Shown here piece after piece: positions 60,730 to 64,000 of a DNA stretch of 64,000 nucleotides. The first letter of the stretch is position 1. Every line of letters starts with the position of its first letter. Both the position numbers and the translations under genes were made by a program. A model generated the notes under the pieces. The model made no database searches, was not told the origin of the DNA, and saw only the letters and a program-made list of their open reading frames with translations. Origin of the DNA: Sphingopyxis panaciterrulae (GTDB taxonomy: Bacteria > Pseudomonadota > Alphaproteobacteria > Sphingomonadales > Sphingomonadaceae); the NCBI RefSeq assembly GCF_014199295.1, contig NZ_JACIJH010000003.1:248001-312000 (forward strand). Reading direction: 5' to 3'.

Positions 60730-61308
60730 TCAATCGATCACCAGATAATAGCGGGCGCTCCCCGCGCCGCCGTTCGACAATTCAATGCGATAGCGCTGGG
60801 TGAACACCGGGGTAAAGCGGCAATCGCCGCTCTGAGCGGGGCGCCGGTCGCACACCAGCTTGCCGTCGGCTTCATATATCTTGAGCCTGAGGCCCTTCGA
60901 CGGGTTCGAATTGGCGGCGATCGTCGCAGGTTGTCCCGACAGGAAAAGCTGCATCATGCTGGTCGCCGCGCCCGGCGCCAGCGTGCCGCGAACATAGCCG
61001 GGGCCGAGCGCGCGGCCGCGCAGCGGCGGGACCGCATCGCGCACCCGGTCGCGCCAGAACGGCAGCAGATCCTCTCTCCCGGTGTCTAGCGGGCGGGCGC
61101 TGCGCCGGTCGATGCGCATGACGGCCGCGGCGAGCGCCTTGTCGTCGCCCGCGTCGAAGGCCGCTTCGGCCGCAGCCAGCTCTCCCGCCAGCCGGCTGGC
61201 GCGCGAGGCATCGACCATCGACGCGGGGGCCGAATGCGCCGCGCATCCGGCGAGCAACAGGACGCTGCCCGCCGCGGCCAGCGCGCCGTTCCGATGTCCC
61301 TTCATCAT
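60730..61308 (-). CDS. Lipoprotein of unknown function in the CHAT cassette
   Basis: 192 residues with a lipobox LLAGC near residue 22 after a hydrophobic core (GALAAAGSVLLL), so it is a membrane-anchored lipoprotein. The first part is helical (ASRLAGELAAAEAAFDAGDDKALAAAVMRID). The second half is beta-rich, FLSGQPATIAANSNPSKGLRLKIYEAD, with paired cysteines (VCDRR...DCRF) and an end QRYRIELSNGG..ARYYLVID that resembles a bacterial pre-peptidase or beta-sandwich domain. Overlaps the kinase gene by 4 bases; GGGGAGAAGG is the ribosome site, and a second ATG at 61305 may be used. Confidence 0.7.
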   Translation of the reverse strand: MMKGHRNGALAAAGSVLLLAGCAAHSAPASMVDASRASRLAGELAAAEAAFDAGDDKALAAAVMRIDRRSARPLDTGREDLLPFWRDRVRDAVPPLRGRALGPGYVRGTLAPGAATSMMQLFLSGQPATIAANSNPSKGLRLKIYEADGKLVCDRRPAQSGDCRFTPVFTQRYRIELSNGGAGSARYYLVID

Positions 61309-62642
61309 CCTTCTCCCCTTATGACGAAGCGCGCGCCCTTGGCGGACGGATCGAGCCCGATGGTCAGTTCATGACGTTCCGCGATCGCCCGCGCCAGCGC
61401 CAGTCCCAAGCCGCTGCCGGGCAAATCGGCCTCGGTCGCGCGGCTGCGATAGAAGCGGTCGAAGATTTTTTCGCGATCGCCCTCCGGCACTCCGGGCCCG
61501 TCGTCCTCGACCGCCAGCACCGGCCCGCTGGCCAGCGACAGGCGCACGCGCCCGCCTGCGGGCACATATTTGAACGCATTGTCGAGCAAGTTGGTGACCA
61601 GTTGGCTGAGCTGAACTTCCTCGCCTCTGAAAATCACACCGGGTTCGACCGTCCAGCCGAAATCATGCCCCGATTCCTCTGCGCTGTCGGCGTAAAGCTC
61701 GCATATGCGTGTCACCAGATCGCTGAGATCGACGGGGCGCAAGCCATGGCGATCGCCCTGCCGCGCCTTGCTCGCGGCGATATCGAGCAGCGATTCGAGC
61801 ATGGCGACCAGCCGTTTGATATCGGTCCGCGCGCCAATCAGATGCGTCGTAATCGGTTCGTCGGTGCCCGCCGCCAGCGCCTTGGTGAGCCGTCCATCGA
61901 GATGCATCAGCGGGGTTCGTATCTCGTGCGCCACCTGGTCAGAGGTTTCGCGATAAGCCTCGATCAGCCGTTTTTGCCGCGCAATCGCCGCCACGCTATG
62001 CGCGGTCAGCTCGTCGATCTCGTCCCCTTTGCTCGATCCGCCCGGTGGGGGCAGGCGCCCCTCTTCTGGATCGCGAAAGGCATCGTTGATCCGCTCTATC
62101 CGCCAGTGCAGCCGTCCGGCGGCAAGGCGGCCAAGGCCGCCGACAAGCGCCATGAACAGCGCTCCGCCGGCAAGGAACACCAGCATCACCCGGCGCAGCA
62201 ACGCACCGCCATCCGCCGGCTCGCGCGCGACGATCAGTTGCAGGTCGGGTCCCAGCCGGGTCGCGCGAGCGAAGGCGGTGGTGCCTTTGCCGATCCGGAT
62301 CGTCCCGCTTTCCGAAATATCGGCGTCGAGCTTGGGCCAGGCCGCAATGTCGCCGACGATCCGCGCACCATTGGCATCGGCGAGCAAATAATGGGGCGCT
62401 GCGCCATCGACAGGCGTGATCGCAAGACGATCGCGGATGCGCCTCTCCAGCTCCTCGCGCCCGCTAGAGGCGTGGATGTCGGCAAGGCCGGCAAGATCGA
62501 CATCGACCGCCTTGCGCGCCGACCCTTCCAGCGTCACGCGGATCGTCTGGTCGGTCAGCACCCACAGCCCTGACACCAGCGCCAGCGACAACAGGATCGC
62601 CAGCGCGACAATCCGCGAAAAGATGGACCGGCGCACGGCCAT
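61305..62642 (-). CDS. Histidine kinase of the CHAT cassette
   Basis: A 445-residue membrane kinase. A helix near 10-30, a periplasmic domain of about 120 residues, a second helix (about 150-180) and a HAMP linker precede the H-box SDQVAHEIRTPLMHLDGRL with His239; the HATPase domain has LLDNAFKYVPAGG, EDDGPGVPEGDREKIFDRFYR and GSGLGLALARAIAERH. The ATG at 62642 lies one base past the regulator stop, so the longer in-frame extension over the regulator gene is not used. The periplasmic domain may sense envelope state. It controls the regulator next to it. Confidence 0.88.
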   Translation of the reverse strand: MAVRRSIFSRIVALAILLSLALVSGLWVLTDQTIRVTLEGSARKAVDVDLAGLADIHASSGREELERRIRDRLAITPVDGAAPHYLLADANGARIVGDIAAWPKLDADISESGTIRIGKGTTAFARATRLGPDLQLIVAREPADGGALLRRVMLVFLAGGALFMALVGGLGRLAAGRLHWRIERINDAFRDPEEGRLPPPGGSSKGDEIDELTAHSVAAIARQKRLIEAYRETSDQVAHEIRTPLMHLDGRLTKALAAGTDEPITTHLIGARTDIKRLVAMLESLLDIAASKARQGDRHGLRPVDLSDLVTRICELYADSAEESGHDFGWTVEPGVIFRGEEVQLSQLVTNLLDNAFKYVPAGGRVRLSLASGPVLAVEDDGPGVPEGDREKIFDRFYRSRATEADLPGSGLGLALARAIAERHELTIGLDPSAKGARFVIRGEG

Positions 62643-62643
62643 G

Positions 62644-63330
62644 TCAGCGCCCGTCGAGCAGGCGGTAGCCCGACCCCCAGATCGTTTCGAGCGCCGGGGT
62701 CGCAAAACCCTCCTCCAGCTTGCGGCGCAACCGTCCGACATTGACGTCGACGACATTGGTCTGCGGGTCGAAACACATGTTCCACACGTCGCGCAGCAGC
62801 ATCTCGCGCGTCACCACCTCGCCCGCATTTTCCATGAAATAGCGGAACAGTCCGAACTCGCGCGGGCTGAGCGGTAGGTGCCGGTTCTGGCGAAAGGCGG
62901 TCCGCGCCTTCACATGGCATTCGAACGCGCCATAGAGGATCACCGCGCTATGCTCGCGGCCCGAGGCGCGGCGGCAGAGCGCGCGGAGCCGCGCCATCAA
63001 CTCTTCGGGTTCGAAAGGCTTGGCGAGATAATCGTCGGCGCCGGCGTCCAGTCCTTCGGCCCGGTCGCTGGTCCGCCCGAGCGCGGAAAGCATCAGCACC
63101 GGCGTCCCGACGCCGCTTTCGCGCAATCGTCTGAGGATCGTCAGCCCGTCGAGGTCGCCCAGCATCCGGTCGAGTATAATGACGTCGAACTGCTCCATGC
63201 CCGCGCGCAGCAAGCCGCCCGAGCCGGTGCGTTCCCACGCCACCACGTCCCCGCGCACGGCCGCGAGTTCCTGAAACTCGCCAGCGGCGCGCTGGTCATC
63301 TTCGACATACAGGATCTTCAGCGTTTCCAT
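62644..63330 (-). CDS. OmpR-family response regulator of the CHAT cassette
   Basis: 228 residues from the ATG at 63330 (METLKILYVEDDQ). The receiver has Asp54 in IILDRMLGDLDG, the acidic pair in YVEDDQ and Lys in YLAKPFEPEEL; the C-terminal winged helix has LSPREFGLFRYFMENAGEVVTREMLLRDVWN and VVDVNVGRLRRKLEE. The receiver loop is normal. It is the first complete gene of the operon that ends in the CHAT gene and is likely to control this same operon. Confidence 0.9.
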   Translation of the reverse strand: METLKILYVEDDQRAAGEFQELAAVRGDVVAWERTGSGGLLRAGMEQFDVIILDRMLGDLDGLTILRRLRESGVGTPVLMLSALGRTSDRAEGLDAGADDYLAKPFEPEELMARLRALCRRASGREHSAVILYGAFECHVKARTAFRQNRHLPLSPREFGLFRYFMENAGEVVTREMLLRDVWNMCFDPQTNVVDVNVGRLRRKLEEGFATPALETIWGSGYRLLDGR

Positions 63331-63412
63331 GCTGTTGACGCTGCAATCCCCCCTTAGGAAACGCGACCCCGGCTTCTGTGGCACAGGCCCGAAGCCGGGG
63401 CAAGCCGGACGG

Positions 63413-64000
63413 TCAGCCAAGATCTTCAACCGACACCCAGCCCTTGGTGCCATAACGATCCTGCACCTCGATGAACAGGCCGTTGCGCCCACCCACCGGG
63501 GTCAGCTGCGTTCCCGCACGCAGCGCGCGGACTTCGGCCGCACCGTCGGCCGGCCCGGCGCGCAGCACCGTATCGACGGCGACAACCGTGCCGGCGGCGG
63601 TCGGCGCGGCGGCGAGCGCGGGCTTTGCCTTGGGCAGCGAGGCGAAGACGGCCCCCTGCCCCGACACGCTGTTGAACGCCTTGATAAAGGCCTCGACCAG
63701 CATCTTGCCATCCTTGCTGGCGCCATAGCCCGCGGCCTCGGCGCCCGCGATCCAGGCATTGCTGCCGCCAAAGCTGAGCGTGCTCTTCTTCACCTCGCCC
63801 GATCCGGTGACGATCGTCTGGCCGGTGGCCGGGCTGATCAGCTTGATCCCCGCCGCCACGCGCTTTTTCTTGCCGCCAAGGCCGCCGAATGCGCCGAACA
63901 GCGCGCCGCCGATCGGCACTTTCGACACGATGCTGCTCGCCGCGCCCGAACGGACCAGCCCTTCGACCGCCGCCGATTTGGCCATCTCGATCGACTTGTC
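63413..64000 (-). CDS. CsgG-like protein with C-terminal SH3-like domain (5' end cut by window)
   Basis: The frame is open to the window edge and shows 195 residues of the end. KLISPATGQTIVTGSGEVKKSTLSFGG and the helix DGKMLVEAFIKAFNSV fit the CsgG/HfaB family of outer-membrane-linked lipoproteins (curli secretion-type), which assemble in rings. After an Ala/Pro linker the last 60 residues (VVAVDTVLRAGPADGAAEVRALRAGTQL ... GTKGWVSVEDLG) are a bacterial SH3-like domain that often binds peptidoglycan. This fusion would attach an outer-membrane complex to the cell wall. It lies 83 bases upstream of the regulator on the same strand. Confidence 0.65.
   Translation of the reverse strand, partial: DKSIEMAKSAAVEGLVRSGAASSIVSKVPIGGALFGAFGGLGGKKKRVAAGIKLISPATGQTIVTGSGEVKKSTLSFGGSNAWIAGAEAAGYGASKDGKMLVEAFIKAFNSVSGQGAVFASLPKAKPALAAAPTAAGTVVAVDTVLRAGPADGAAEVRALRAGTQLTPVGGRNGLFIEVQDRYGTKGWVSVEDLG

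Overview
The window comes from the chromosome of a GC-rich alphaproteobacterium and is mostly core genome. The best fit is a member of the Sphingomonadaceae (Sphingopyxis, Sphingomonas or a relative). This is inferred from codon usage, from small alphaproteobacterial families (DUF2794, DUF4170, the NDUFS4-like complex I protein), from a GAAC-N7-GAAC type LexA box before uvrA, and from scattered palindromic intergenic repeats of the kind common in sphingomonad genomes. No rRNA, CRISPR array or intact mobile element is visible.

Layout. 1-16.7 kb: the end of an amidohydrolase gene, an exported S9 peptidase, valS, a MATE exporter, a LytS/LytTR-type two-component pair with two small envelope proteins, a BCCT transporter, an exported M13 peptidase and SOS-controlled uvrA. 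16.7-25.1 kb: a phosphate-starvation block (pstS-pstC-pstA-pstB-phoU-phoB, a phosphate-type porin, and a small monooxygenase-like gene) with well-formed Pho boxes in two places. No phoR is present. 25.1-33.7 kb: an SDR dehydrogenase, a membrane protein, DUF2794-cysE, a phytoene-synthase-like protein, pdhB-pdhA, ftsB-like and eno. 33.9-42.7 kb: a YqjD/YqjE-like membrane-stress cluster, DUF4170, the complex I accessory protein, hrpB, a polyprenyl diphosphate synthase, chorismate mutase, a GST and a TPR protein. 42.8-51 kb: a PhoPQ/FeuPQ-like two-component system, a PepSY-like protein, tRNA-Val(CAC), HU, lon, ebfC-dnaX and the SRP RNA. 51.3-57.2 kb: ferredoxin plus cysteine desulfurase, a hydrolase, a 54-residue membrane protein and the rpiB-glyA-hyp-nrdR-trmJ-like operon.

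57.2-64 kb is the most accessory-looking part. A low-GC stretch of about 200 bases and a frameshifted AlpA/excisionase-like gene sit beside a minus-strand cassette. In transcription order the cassette is: CsgG-like protein with a C-terminal SH3-like domain (cut by the window end), OmpR-type regulator, histidine kinase, lipoprotein, and an exported TPR-CHAT protein with a complete caspase-like His/Cys dyad. The four genes from the regulator on are packed with 4-nt overlaps or gaps of at most about 45 nt. This is the best candidate here for an undescribed system: a sensor-controlled, envelope-located CHAT protease.

At least three families of palindromic repeats, four copies each, punctuate gene ends. 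Two copies lie inside essential or important genes (uvrA and pdhB) and are translated in frame, adding low-complexity peptides to the proteins.
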